Part shown: positions 27,309 through 35,957 of the stretch, in pieces
Layout of the letters: each line of letters opens with the position of its first letter
How positions within the stretch are numbered: position 1 is the stretch's first letter
From: Paramesorhizobium leguminum
Lineage (GTDB): Bacteria; Pseudomonadota; Alphaproteobacteria; Rhizobiales; Rhizobiaceae
Reading direction: 5' to 3'
DNA: 64,000 bases
Assembly: GCF_003217235.1 (NCBI RefSeq)
Contig: NZ_QJTF01000009.1
Location: 62,001 to 126,000 of the forward strand
Notes under the pieces: model-generated
What the model was told of the DNA's origin: nothing
The model's database searches: none
The model's input: the letters and a program-made list of their open reading frames with translations, nothing else
Translations under genes and position numbers: made by a program

Positions 27309-28085
27309 ATGGCCGAAGACGAGGACAGCGACCGCTACCGCGCGCCGGCGCTCGACAAGGGGCTGGACATTCTGGAGTTGCTCGCCGGCATCGACGGCGG
27401 GCTGACGCAGGCCGAAATCGCCAAGGAGCTGGGCCGCAGCCCGAACGAGTTCTATCGCATGCTCGACCGGCTGGTGCGCCGCGATTATGTCACCCGTCTC
27501 GACGGTGACCGCTTTTCGCTGACGCTCAAGCTGTTCGGCCTCGCCCAACTTCACGCGCCGGTGCGCCGTCTCGCCTCCTATGCGACGCCGATCATGCGCG
27601 AGCTGGCGATGCAGACGCGCCAGGCCAACCAGCTCGTGGTGTTCGACCGGGGCGCGGCGGTGGTGATCGCCCAGCAGGAGGCACCGGACTATTGGGGCAT
27701 TTCCGTCCGCGTCGGCTCCCACATCGGCCTCTTCAACACCGGCTCCGGCCATGTGCTGCTCGCTTTCCGCTCGCAGGAGGAGCGGGCGATGATGATATCG
27801 GAATATGAGCGGCGCGTGGACGACACCGCCCAGCCGGCGGAATTCGATGCCCGCCTCGATGCGATCCGCGAGCGCGGCTATGAGGTCATGGCGAGCGCGC
27901 AGACGGCGGGCGTCTATAATCTCTCCGCGCCGATTCTCGCGCCCGACGGACGCGCGCTCGCCGCCCTCACCTGCCCTTACATCGGGCTCGTCAACGCGCC
28001 GGACGCCCCCGATATCGGCCAAGTCACGGAACTCCTGGTAAATGCGGCCAAGGCGCTTTCCGAACTCGCGGGTACGCATATTTAA
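27309..28085 (+). CDS. IclR-family transcriptional regulator of the fucose cluster
   Basis: A 258-residue regulator with an N-terminal winged helix (about 14-78: LDKGLDILELLAG, LTQAEIAKELGRSPNEFYRMLDRLVRRDYV) and a C-terminal IclR effector domain (GVYNLSAPILAPDGRALAALTCPYI). It is divergent from the importer operon and co-directional with the lactonase gene 33 bp downstream. It is thus likely to control both from the 165-bp spacer, with a pathway sugar acid as effector. I saw no convincing long palindrome in the spacer. The ATG follows an AGGAG. Confidence 0.88.
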   Translation: MAEDEDSDRYRAPALDKGLDILELLAGIDGGLTQAEIAKELGRSPNEFYRMLDRLVRRDYVTRLDGDRFSLTLKLFGLAQLHAPVRRLASYATPIMRELAMQTRQANQLVVFDRGAAVVIAQQEAPDYWGISVRVGSHIGLFNTGSGHVLLAFRSQEERAMMISEYERRVDDTAQPAEFDARLDAIRERGYEVMASAQTAGVYNLSAPILAPDGRALAALTCPYIGLVNAPDAPDIGQVTELLVNAAKALSELAGTHI

Positions 28086-28118
28086 ACAACCATAAAAGCT
28101 CTGGGAGGAGTGGCTGGC

Positions 28119-28961
28119 ATGTTCATAGACACCCATCTGCATATCATCGACAGGCAGGCGCTTGCCTACCCATGGCTTGCCGCGGTTCCGGCGCTCGACC
28201 GTGATTTTCTCTACCGGCAATATGCGCGTGAGGCGGAACGCGTCGGCATCGCCGCTGCCCTGCACATGGAGGTCGATGTCGCCCCTGAGGCTATCGATGC
28301 CGAAACGGATTATATCCGCACCCTTGCATCCGAGCCCGGCAGCTTGATCATCGGCGCCATCTCCGCCTGCCGCCCGGAAGAGGCAAGCTTCCCCGCCTTT
28401 CTGGAGCGCAAGAAAGCCGACCCCTTCATTAGGGGATTCCGCCGCGTGTTGCACGTCATGCCCGACGAACTCTCCGAACAGGCCCTGTTTCGCGAAAATA
28501 TGAAACGGCTCGATGGCAGCGACCTCACCTTCGACCTCTGCGTCCTCCCGCATCAAATCCCGCGCGCGGCGGCGCTGGCTGATCTAGCCCCCGGCACCCA
28601 ATTCATGCTTGACCATTGCGGCGTTCCTGCCATTGCCGCCGGCGACCAGCATCCGTGGCGCGAGAACATTGCGGATATCGCAAGGCGTCCGAATGTGGTG
28701 GCCAAGATCTCCGGCGTCATCGCCTATGCCGATGCGGAAACCTGGAAAGTCGAAACGCTCGCCCCCTATGTCGAGCACGTCATCGACTGCTTCGGCTGGG
28801 ACCGCGTGATATGGGGCAGCGACTGGCCCGTCTGCACGCTGGGCGGCGGGCTTTCCACATGGGTTGCAGCGACACATGCGCTGTTTGCTGGAGTGAGTGA
28901 AGGGGAGAGGCGGAAGCTTTATTCGGAGAATGCGCAGAGGATTTGGGAGCTGACGGATTGA
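28119..28961 (+). CDS. Amidohydrolase, probable L-fuconolactonase
   Basis: A 280-residue TIM-barrel hydrolase (amidohydrolase 2 family) with FIDTHLHI at the N-terminus (metal-site His-x-His), QFMLDHCG in the middle and VIWGSDWPV near the C-terminus (catalytic Asp). It would open L-fucono-1,5-lactone to L-fuconate, the substrate of the fucD enzyme. The start is at ATG 28119, eight bases after AGGAG; a GTG at 28110 is less likely. It is co-transcribed with the IclR gene. With fucD, the mutarotase, the dehydrogenase and the FAH-family gene it completes a non-phosphorylating route. Confidence 0.82.
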   Translation: MFIDTHLHIIDRQALAYPWLAAVPALDRDFLYRQYAREAERVGIAAALHMEVDVAPEAIDAETDYIRTLASEPGSLIIGAISACRPEEASFPAFLERKKADPFIRGFRRVLHVMPDELSEQALFRENMKRLDGSDLTFDLCVLPHQIPRAAALADLAPGTQFMLDHCGVPAIAAGDQHPWRENIADIARRPNVVAKISGVIAYADAETWKVETLAPYVEHVIDCFGWDRVIWGSDWPVCTLGGGLSTWVAATHALFAGVSEGERRKLYSENAQRIWELTD

Positions 28962-28985
28962 ATTCACTCAGCGGCAGCGCGAAAC

Positions 28986-29142
28986 ACCCCCCTCTGCCCT
29001 GCCGGGCATCTCCCCCTCAAGGGGGGAGATTGGCTGTAGGGCCGCTTTGCCCAATCGCCAACGTAGCAGGATAAGGCACCATCACCGATGAAGGCCAATC
29101 TCCCCCCTTGAGGGGGAGATGTCCGGCAGGACAGAGGGGGGT
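28986..29142. repeat. Long inverted-repeat element, family A, copy 4
   Basis: Same arms as copy 1. The right arm has TGTCCGGCAGGACAG against TGCCCTGCCGGGCA on the left, so a few base pairs are lost. The loop (GGCCGCTTTGCCCAATCGCC) is closest to copy 1. It lies between two convergent genes and may serve as a two-way terminator. Confidence 0.9.
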
Positions 29143-29177
29143 ACGCTGCCCCGCCGACGTTTCCGCTTAATACACTG

Positions 29178-29699
29178 CTACCCCGCCAAATGCCTGAACG
29201 CCGCCACCACCTTCTCATAAAGCCCGCGCTTGAAAGGCACGATCAGCGACGGCAGTTCATCCATCGGCTTCCACGCCCATTCATCGAACTCCGCCGTGTG
29301 CCCTTCCGGCGGAGGATTGATCGCGATCTCGCTCTCGTTGCCCTCGAAGCGATAGGCGAACCATTTCTGTTTCTGCCCGCGATATTTTCCCTTGAGCGCG
29401 ATCCCGACCAGATGCGGCGGCAGGTCGTAATGGATCCAGTCCGGGGCCTCGGCGAGAAGCGAAACCGAGCGGATGCCGGTTTCCTCATAAAGCTCCCGCC
29501 GCGCGGCCAGTTCCGCATCCTCCCCATCGTCAATTCCGCCCTGCGGCATCTGCCAAAGCTGCGAAGCGCCTGCCATTTCTCCGTCGGGAATGACAATGCG
29601 TCGCCCGGCCCAGACGAGACCATCGCGGTTCAGCACCATGATCCCAACACAGGGCCGGTAAGGCAGCGTCTCGGGATCCACGAAAATGTTCTTCGACAT
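29178..29699 (-). CDS. rppH: RNA pyrophosphohydrolase
   Basis: A 173-residue Nudix hydrolase. The Nudix box lies at 54-76 ([20 protein letters not shown] and TG), preceded by WQMPQGG, which is typical of RppH/IalA proteins. It removes pyrophosphate from 5'-triphosphate mRNA ends, starting decay, or hydrolyses Ap4A-type dinucleotides (the Bartonella invasion protein IalA is the orthologue). It is the last gene of the housekeeping run, 32 bases after the polysaccharide deacetylase-like gene. Confidence 0.92.
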   Translation of the reverse strand: MSKNIFVDPETLPYRPCVGIMVLNRDGLVWAGRRIVIPDGEMAGASQLWQMPQGGIDDGEDAELAARRELYEETGIRSVSLLAEAPDWIHYDLPPHLVGIALKGKYRGQKQKWFAYRFEGNESEIAINPPPEGHTAEFDEWAWKPMDELPSLIVPFKRGLYEKVVAAFRHLAG

Positions 29700-29731
29700 G
29701 AGATATCTCCGCCAGAAACCAGCAGCCCGCT

Positions 29732-30886
29732 CTATTCCCTTTCGGGATCGCGGACAAGCGCGGAGACCGGGACGATCTCAATGCCGCGCGCCTTCGCCTC
29801 GTTCGCCCATAGCGCTATCGCCTCCACGGTGGCGGGAAAGGCCGCGCCGGTGGCGATGGCCGTTCCCTTGGCGCGGGCGATACGCTCCAGCTCATCCAGC
29901 TTTTTCAGGATATCGCCACGCTCATGCGCCGCGTCGAGAGTGAGATCGGCAGCGGCGAATGGCGTGGCCTGCTCAGCAGCGACCGCGTCGGCCTGGCTGC
30001 GCGCCGAGGTTCCGTCATCGAGATAAAGCAGCCCCCGCCGGCCGATCTCCCGCATCACCGGCGTCAATGAGCCTGCGTCCGCCGTGAACCGCGCGCCCAT
30101 ATAGTTCATCACGCCGGTATAGTTGGTGACGCGCGACAGCGCCCAATGGAGGTCGGCAACGTTCTTCTCGGAGCCACGCTCGACCGTCAGCGTATTACGC
30201 CCGGGATCGACACGCGGATAGTCAAACGGCTCCAGCGGAACCTGCATCAGGATTTCGTGCCCGCGCTGGCGAGCCGCCTGCATCCAGCGTTGCAGGCTGT
30301 TGCCCTGCGGCGCAAAGGCGAGCGTCACCTCCTCCGGCAACTGGCGGATCGCATTCTGCGTGCCGGTCTGCGACAGGCCAAGCCCGCCTATGACAATGGC
30401 GACGCGCGCGCCGCGAGCGCCCGACCATGCTCTGGCATAGACATCAAGCGGGCGCCGCCCATCCGCGCCCCGGACCGGCAGCGGACCGACAGGAGAAACC
30501 TCAATCAATTCCGCATCGGGAAGATGCGCCACGCGCAAATTCTGCCCCGCTTTCGACGGGTCATTGATCCCGACGCCGTTGAATGATGCCGGCATGTCCG
30601 GCGCCACCTTGATGATGGCAGGGCCGGATGCCGAACCGCTCGGTCGCTCGATGGACGAACGCGGCTTGCTTGCTGAAATCACTGACGACGCGGCGACATT
30701 CTCTTGCGAAGGCGGCGGTGCGGGACTGCGGAACATCCCGCCATTGCCCCTGGCAAGAAACCCGGCAATACCCGCGATACCGGCTACGACGACAGCCGGT
30801 CCCATCCATGAATAAGCGCGGAAACGGCTGCCCCCTCGCTTGTTTCGTTTTTTGCCCTGCCCCAGCGGGCTATGGATGTCCGACAT
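29732..30886 (-). CDS. Divergent polysaccharide deacetylase family protein (YibQ-like)
   Basis: A 384-residue membrane-anchored protein. A basic head ([16 protein letters not shown]) is followed by one transmembrane helix at about 30-48 and then a Pro/Ser-rich linker. The C-terminal half is a divergent deacetylase barrel (PF04748): [57 protein letters not shown]. The metal-binding residues of true deacetylases are only partly kept. Its function is not established. It is always found beside ctpA and rppH in rhizobia and is probably involved in the cell envelope. Confidence 0.88.
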   Translation of the reverse strand: MSDIHSPLGQGKKRNKRGGSRFRAYSWMGPAVVVAGIAGIAGFLARGNGGMFRSPAPPPSQENVAASSVISASKPRSSIERPSGSASGPAIIKVAPDMPASFNGVGINDPSKAGQNLRVAHLPDAELIEVSPVGPLPVRGADGRRPLDVYARAWSGARGARVAIVIGGLGLSQTGTQNAIRQLPEEVTLAFAPQGNSLQRWMQAARQRGHEILMQVPLEPFDYPRVDPGRNTLTVERGSEKNVADLHWALSRVTNYTGVMNYMGARFTADAGSLTPVMREIGRRGLLYLDDGTSARSQADAVAAEQATPFAAADLTLDAAHERGDILKKLDELERIARAKGTAIATGAAFPATVEAIALWANEAKARGIEIVPVSALVRDPERE

Positions 30887-30929
30887 GCCTTAGCGCGCCC
30901 TCGGCTGAATAAGGAATGCTGCCGGGACA

Positions 30930-31087
30930 CCCCCCTCTGTCCTGCCGGACATCTCCCCCTCAAGGGGGGAGATTACGCCTTCATCAACGCCCGCCACCAA
31001 TCGCAACCGTTGCAGAATAGGAACGGAGGGTACTGTCAGCCAATCTCCCCCCTTGAGGGGGAGATGCCCGGGAGGGCAGAGGGGGGT
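30930..31087. repeat. Long inverted-repeat element, family A, copy 5 (inverted)
   Basis: It lies between ctpA and the polysaccharide deacetylase-like gene. Here ACGCCTTCATCAACG is at the left and TGTCAGCCAATC at the right, so the element is reversed relative to copies 1, 2, 4 and 6. Confidence 0.9.
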
Positions 31088-31124
31088 GCCTGGCAACACC
31101 ATCAACCGCAAACTGTTCTAGCGA

Positions 31125-32450
31125 TCAGTTCGGCACACCCTTGTTCTGATTGGGCGGGAAGGCCGCGTTGGCCATCTCGCCGCGCAGGAGTTTGAAGGCC
31201 TCGTTGAGCTGGACGTCGTCCTTCGGGTCTTGCGGCACATAGGCAGGCGAACCGGAACCCTTGTCGTCTTCCTCTTTGCCCTTGATATGGCCCTTCAACT
31301 CGGATTCGCCGCGCGTCACGTCCTGATCCTTGAACTCGGCCGGCAACGGCTGTTCGACGACGATGTCAGGCGTGATGCCCTTGCCCTGGATCGACTTGCC
31401 CGACGGCGTGTAATAGAGCGCCGTAGTCAGCCGCAGCGAGCCGCTTTCGCCAAGCGGGATGATCGTCTGCACGGAGCCCTTGCCGAAGGACTGCGTGCCG
31501 AGAATCGTGGCGCGCCGGTGATCCTGCAAGGCGCCGGCGACGATCTCGGAAGCGCTGGCCGATCCGCCATTGACCAGAACGATCAGAGGCTTCCCGTCGG
31601 TCAGATCTCCTGACCGCGCATCGAAGCGGGTAACGTCCTGCGGATCGCGGCCACGCGTCGAGACGATCTCGCCCTTGTCGAGGAAGGCATCGGAAACCGC
31701 CACCGCCTGGTCGAGGAGACCACCCGGATTGAGCCGCAGGTCGAGCACATAGCCCTTGAGCTTGTCGTTCGGAACCTTGGACTGGATGTCCTTGATCGCC
31801 TTCTGCAAATCCTCATAGGTCTGCTCTGTGAAGGAAATCACCCGGATATAGCCGATATCGTTCTCCACCTTGTAGCGAACGGCGCGTACCTTGACGATAT
31901 CGCGGGTGATCTTGAGCTTGATCGGCTTGTCCGCACCCTGGCGCACCAATGTCAGCTCGATCGGCGTATTCACCGGGCCGCGCATCTTGTCGACAGCATC
32001 GTTGAGGCTCATCCCGCGCACTTCCGTGCCGTCAATCTGGGTGATGAGGTCGCCGGCCATCACGCCTGCCTTGGAAGCAGGCGTATCATCGATCGGCGCG
32101 ATCACCTTGACCAGATCGTTGTCCATCGTCACTTCGATGCCGAGGCCCCCGAACTCACCCTTCGTCTGTACGCGCATGTCCTGCGCGGCTTCCGGGTTCA
32201 AATAGGAGGAATGGGGATCGAGCGAGGTCAACATGCCGTTGATGGCGTTCTCAACCAGCTTCTTGTCCTCCGGCGGCGTGACATATTGAGCGCGGACCCG
32301 CTCGAAAATATCGCCGAAGATCGCAAGCTGCTTATAAGTATCGCTACCAGCCGCATTATTGGCCGACGAGGCCGGGGCCCCCTGCACCACAACCATCGCC
32401 GATGCTCCCAGAAGGGCGCCCGCGAAGAGAAGCGATAGTTTACGTATCAT
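31125..32450 (-). CDS. ctpA: Carboxy-terminal processing protease, S41 family
   Basis: A 441-residue periplasmic serine protease. It has a signal peptide or anchor (KLSLLFAGALLGASAMVVVQ) and a PDZ domain at about 95-175 (GLGIEV, DDTPASKAGVMAGDLITQIDG). The S41 catalytic domain contains the Ser in NGGSASASEIV (about 295-303) and Lys324 in SFGKGSVQ. It trims C-termini of envelope proteins and has been linked to peptidoglycan hydrolase turnover. The ATG at 32450 follows GGAAGGACC. Its start overlaps the end of the envC-like gene by 11 bases. Confidence 0.92.
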   Translation of the reverse strand: MIRKLSLLFAGALLGASAMVVVQGAPASSANNAAGSDTYKQLAIFGDIFERVRAQYVTPPEDKKLVENAINGMLTSLDPHSSYLNPEAAQDMRVQTKGEFGGLGIEVTMDNDLVKVIAPIDDTPASKAGVMAGDLITQIDGTEVRGMSLNDAVDKMRGPVNTPIELTLVRQGADKPIKLKITRDIVKVRAVRYKVENDIGYIRVISFTEQTYEDLQKAIKDIQSKVPNDKLKGYVLDLRLNPGGLLDQAVAVSDAFLDKGEIVSTRGRDPQDVTRFDARSGDLTDGKPLIVLVNGGSASASEIVAGALQDHRRATILGTQSFGKGSVQTIIPLGESGSLRLTTALYYTPSGKSIQGKGITPDIVVEQPLPAEFKDQDVTRGESELKGHIKGKEEDDKGSGSPAYVPQDPKDDVQLNEAFKLLRGEMANAAFPPNQNKGVPN

Positions 32451-33810
32451 TTTCGGTCCTTCCAGAAAGCCGCACCGTCCACCACGGGGCCGGATCGACT
32501 GGTTTTCCATCTTTCCTGAATTCTATGTAAAGCATGGGCGCGCCATTGTCCCCACTCCCATTCTTCCCACTCATGGAAGCAGCACTCGCCAAAAGCTTCT
32601 CCCCCATCGCGCCGACCGGTTCGCCCGCCAATACGAACTGTCCCTGCGATACGTCGATTCTCTTCATTCCCGCCAGTACGATATGATACCCACCACCGGC
32701 GTCCAGGATCAAGAGTTGTCCATAGGATCGAAACGGACCAGCATAAAGCACAACGCCATCGGAAGGTGACGTAATCGTGGCATTGGCGGCGGTCCCAAGC
32801 ATTTCTCCCATGCTTGTGCCTGATATGTCATCCTTGTCGCCAAAACGTCGGCTGAGACGCCCCGCCGCGGGCTGCACAAGCTGACCGCGCAGCGAGGCGA
32901 AATCAGTCTGCGCCGTCAGGCGGCTGGTGTCGGGATCGCGGCTTTCCGCCCGTTCCTGGCCCTCGGCGAGACGCTTCTCTTCAGCAAGGCGCGCGGCCTC
33001 CGCCGCCTGACGCACCCCTTGCATCTGGCTATCCAGCGCGGCGATCAGCTCCTTCAGGCTCGTCGCCTTCCGCGCCAGTTCCTCGGCATGGAGGCTTTCG
33101 ACGGCAAGCTGGTCCTCCGATTGGGCATGGAGCTTCTGTTTTTCTCCAAGCAGCAGCGAAAGCCGCTTTTGCTCCTCGACCTGCGTCTCGCGAGTACCGG
33201 CAAGCCGCGCCTGCTCTTGCCGGATCGAGGCAGTTATACGGCTCATTTCCTTGAGGTCCGCCATCAGTTCTTCGGTCTGCTGGCGCATCTCTGGCACCAC
33301 CGCGCCCAGGAGAACCGCGCTGCGCACCGAGGCGAGCGCGTCATCTGGTCGCACCAGAATGGCGGGCGGCGGAGAAAGCCCCATGCGCTGCAGGGCGGCG
33401 AGCACTTCCGCCAGAACGCCGCGCCGCGTCCGCAGAGAAAGCCTGATGCCGTCCTCCTGTTCGCGAAGCGACGTCAGCTTTTCGCCGATCTCGGCAATAT
33501 CCTTCGCCAGCTTCTTTTCGGTCTTGGCGGACTGGATCAGCGCGGCGGTGATCGTCGCCTGATCCTTCTTCAATGCACCGATTTCCTGGTCCAGCCTGGC
33601 GAGCTTTTCCTGGCTCAGCGACATCTCGCTGGCAACCCGATCCAGCTCGCTGCTGGTCTCGATGCGCCGGGTTTCCAGCGGCGCCTCCTGTGCCTGCCCC
33701 GGCCCTAGGCCGGCAACCCATGCAGCACAAAGAAATGCCGTCGCCGCCACGCTTCGCAAGGCGCGGCTTCCCGGAACGCTCCCGTATACGCTGGGCTTCT
33801 GGTGACTCAT
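32440..33810 (-). CDS. envC: EnvC-like murein hydrolase activator
   Basis: A 456-residue periplasmic protein. After a signal peptide (AATAFLCAAWVAGLGPGQAQ) comes a long coiled coil at about 50-290 (heptads such as LARLDQEIGALKKDQATI), then a C-terminal LytM domain at about 325-450. The LytM zinc ligands are missing: the HxGxD motif is replaced by TSMGEML and the HLHFE motif by LYIEFR. It therefore cannot cleave peptidoglycan and more likely activates amidases at the division site, as EnvC does. Start: ATG 33810; GTG 33816 is possible. It overlaps ctpA by 11 bases. Confidence 0.85.
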   Translation of the reverse strand: MSHQKPSVYGSVPGSRALRSVAATAFLCAAWVAGLGPGQAQEAPLETRRIETSSELDRVASEMSLSQEKLARLDQEIGALKKDQATITAALIQSAKTEKKLAKDIAEIGEKLTSLREQEDGIRLSLRTRRGVLAEVLAALQRMGLSPPPAILVRPDDALASVRSAVLLGAVVPEMRQQTEELMADLKEMSRITASIRQEQARLAGTRETQVEEQKRLSLLLGEKQKLHAQSEDQLAVESLHAEELARKATSLKELIAALDSQMQGVRQAAEAARLAEEKRLAEGQERAESRDPDTSRLTAQTDFASLRGQLVQPAAGRLSRRFGDKDDISGTSMGEMLGTAANATITSPSDGVVLYAGPFRSYGQLLILDAGGGYHIVLAGMKRIDVSQGQFVLAGEPVGAMGEKLLASAASMSGKNGSGDNGAPMLYIEFRKDGKPVDPAPWWTVRLSGRTENDT

Positions 33811-34186
33811 CTGCACTTGCCGCGCTTGGAAAGCGGCCCGATCATTTATGGGGTTACTGTGGCCGACATTATGCCCTGCTTCGTTAAGGAAACATCAACC
33901 ATAATACCCGGGCGGCGAGAAATATTGTTCCCGTCTCCCTGTGGGAGGATTCCGGCTAAAATACGGGCCTCAGTGGCAATTCAATTTTGATGGAATCGCG
34001 AAATACCCCCCCTGCCCTGCCGGGCATCTCCCCCTCAAGGGGGGAGATTGGCTGACATGAACGCTGGCATTCATTCTGCAATGTATGAGATTGGTGCCGA
34101 ACGTCTATGAAGGCCATTCTCCCCCCTTGAGGGGGAGATGCCCGGCAGGGCAGAGGGGGGTGAAGTGCCCCCACCAACGTTTCCAG
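33811..34186. other. Intergenic region between envC and rlmH
   Basis: 376 bp without a gene. The part nearest envC (33811-33960) is moderately AT-rich and probably carries the envC-ctpA promoter. TTTTGATGGAATCGC lies at 33985-33999, and a family A repeat fills 34005-34161. I see nothing else. Confidence 0.6.
34005..34161. repeat. Long inverted-repeat element, family A, copy 6
   Basis: Arms as in copy 1. The loop holds GATTGGTGCCGAACGTCTAT and GAAGGC, nearly as in copy 2. It lies downstream of rlmH. Confidence 0.9.
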
Positions 34187-34672
34187 TTAAACCCTATGAT
34201 AAGGATGCCCGGACAATATCGTCGCGGCGCGATAAAGCTGCTCGGCGATCAATATGCGGGCAATCTGGTGCGGCCATGTCATGGCGCTTAAGGATAAAAC
34301 AAGATCGGCCCGCGCGCGCAACCGTGGATCATGCCCGTCCGGGCCACCGATGGCGAGGATGAGTTGCCGTTGCCCCTCATCGCGCATGCGCCCAAGATGC
34401 CCGGCAAAATTTTCGGAACTCAACTCTTTGCCTCGTTCGTCAAGCAGGATCAGCCGGGCGCCGCCGCCATCCAGCGCCTCAAACAATCGCGCCGCCTCTT
34501 CCTGCTTGCGCTGGTCGGCCGTCGCAGCGCGGCTTTCAGTGATCTCCGCCACGCCCGAAAAATCGAGTCCGAGCGAAGGGCCGGCCTTGGTGAAGCGGTC
34601 AAAATAGCGGTCAGCCAACTCCCGTTCGGGGCCGGCTTTCATCCGGCCCACGGCAAAAACGGTAATACGCAT
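34187..34672 (-). CDS. rlmH: 23S rRNA (pseudouridine-1915-N3)-methyltransferase
   Basis: A 161-residue SPOUT methyltransferase, near the usual 155-160. MRITVFAVGRMK opens the protein. RLILLDERGKELSSENFA and LILAIGGPDGHD form the knotted SAM site, and HQIARILIAEQLYRAATILS with the terminal YHRV is the conserved C-terminus that contacts the ribosome. It methylates pseudouridine 1915 of 23S rRNA. The frame opens at 34705, but GGGAGAAG precedes the ATG at 34672. Confidence 0.95.
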   Translation of the reverse strand: MRITVFAVGRMKAGPERELADRYFDRFTKAGPSLGLDFSGVAEITESRAATADQRKQEEAARLFEALDGGGARLILLDERGKELSSENFAGHLGRMRDEGQRQLILAIGGPDGHDPRLRARADLVLSLSAMTWPHQIARILIAEQLYRAATILSGHPYHRV

Positions 34673-34701
34673 ACTTCTCCCGCTTCGCTCGACCCTTTGC
34701 A

Positions 34702-34727
34702 GCATGATCCCGAATGAGAGATCATGC
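34702..34727. terminator. Hairpin between rsfS and rlmH
   Basis: GCATGATC and GATCATGC (8-bp stem, 10-base loop). No T-run follows, so it is a weak terminator or processing hairpin. It lies just before the rlmH start. Confidence 0.35.
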
Positions 34728-34749
34728 GGCTGAAATAAAGGTCAACGCA

Positions 34750-35232
34750 TCAATGAACGGTTCCCATGCCGAACTCTCCATCCATGTCCGGCGCGAGCCA
34801 CATCTTTTCGATGTTGTAGAACTCGCGCATTTCCGGATGGAAGAGATGGATGATGATATCGCCGGCATCGATCAGGACCCAATCGCCATTCGCCAGCCCC
34901 TCGACCCTGGTATTGCCGTATCCGGCCTCTTTCAGGGTGCGCAGAAGCTGATCGGCGACAGCCGTGACATGACGGTGCGAACGGCCCGATGCGATCACCA
35001 TGTAATCGCCGAGCGCCGATTTGCCTCTGATATCGATGGGGACGATGGATTCCGCCTTGGAGTCTTCGAGACCGGCGAGGACCATTTCGAAAGCATGGGA
35101 TACGGATGCATACCCGCTGACCCCAGCTGTGGAAGGAGCAAAACTGTCCTTCTTCTGAATTGCTGTTCTCAGTGTATTTCCTTTCCAACAAGAACAACGC
35201 CGCACGGTGACCAGCATGACAAGGTCATGCAA
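34750..35232 (-). CDS. rsfS: Ribosome silencing factor
   Basis: RsfS/Iojap protein: SHAFEMVLAGLEDSKAESIV, IDIRGKSALGDYMVIASGRS, HVTAVADQLLRTLKE, GDWVLIDAGDIIIHLFHPEMR and FYNIEKMW are all family blocks. It binds uL14 and stops subunit joining in starvation. The start is unclear. The longest frame is given (160 residues). Its first 20 residues are Cys/Arg-rich and not family-like. AAGGAAATACA precedes an in-frame CTG at 35172 (140 residues), which may be the true start. nadD lies 77 bases upstream. Confidence 0.9.
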   Translation of the reverse strand: MHDLVMLVTVRRCSCWKGNTLRTAIQKKDSFAPSTAGVSGYASVSHAFEMVLAGLEDSKAESIVPIDIRGKSALGDYMVIASGRSHRHVTAVADQLLRTLKEAGYGNTRVEGLANGDWVLIDAGDIIIHLFHPEMREFYNIEKMWLAPDMDGEFGMGTVH

Positions 35233-35309
35233 TTAAGTAGAAGCCCCGTACCCTTCAAAGATAGGCAGAGTCCCATGACGGTTTCAAGACCTGCCACCTT
35301 GCAGAATTG

Positions 35310-35957
35310 TTATTTCCGCCGCCCATTTCGAATGGCGGTCGAGGAAAGCGAGGAACGCGGCCCATGGATGAACGTCCAAGCCGGAGGGTGAATATAGGGA
35401 AGAAGCGGCGCATCAGCTTCGTCGATGCGGGCATGGGAAAACGTCTTGGCGAGGCGCGACGAGAGATAGGCGAGCGTCGAACCCGGCCGGTCGATGACGG
35501 CGATGGGAAAATTCATCGCGATCTGCCGCCAGCGCTGCCAGCGGTGGAACCCGGCCAGATTGTCGGCGCCCATGATCCAGACGAAACGGACGCCCGGATT
35601 GCGCGCTTTGATGAGAGCCAGCGTATCGGCGGTATAGCGCAAATTATAAGCCGCCTCGAACGCCGTCACCTTGATGCGCGGGTCCTTGGCGATTTTGCGG
35701 CTCTCAGCCAGACGGCGTTCGAGCGGCGCCAGCTCATTCACATCCTTCAGCGGATTGCCCGGCGTCACCATCCACCAAAGCTGATCGAGGCCGAGTTGCC
35801 TGAGCGCGATTTCCGCCACCAGCGCATGGCCGGCATGGGGCGGATTGAACGAGCCGCCGAACAGGCCGACCGCCATGCCCTTTTCGACATACGGCATCCG
35901 GAGATAGGCCGGGTCTACGCTGGCATACTGCCGGGAAAGCGCCAACCGCGCACTCAC
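35310..35957 (-). CDS. nadD: Nicotinate-nucleotide adenylyltransferase
   Basis: A 215-residue enzyme making deamido-NAD from nicotinate mononucleotide and [14 protein letters not shown] at 34-44 is the nucleotidyl-transferase motif, [11 protein letters not shown] and [13 protein letters not shown] are substrate loops, and SSTAIR closes the C-terminus. The N-terminus has about 28 extra residues before AVGLFGGSF, usual in rhizobia. Its ATG overlaps the proA stop by four bases. ATG at 35876 (MAVGLFGG) is an alternative start. Confidence 0.93.
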   Translation of the reverse strand: MSARLALSRQYASVDPAYLRMPYVEKGMAVGLFGGSFNPPHAGHALVAEIALRQLGLDQLWWMVTPGNPLKDVNELAPLERRLAESRKIAKDPRIKVTAFEAAYNLRYTADTLALIKARNPGVRFVWIMGADNLAGFHRWQRWRQIAMNFPIAVIDRPGSTLAYLSSRLAKTFSHARIDEADAPLLPYIHPPAWTFIHGPRSSLSSTAIRNGRRK

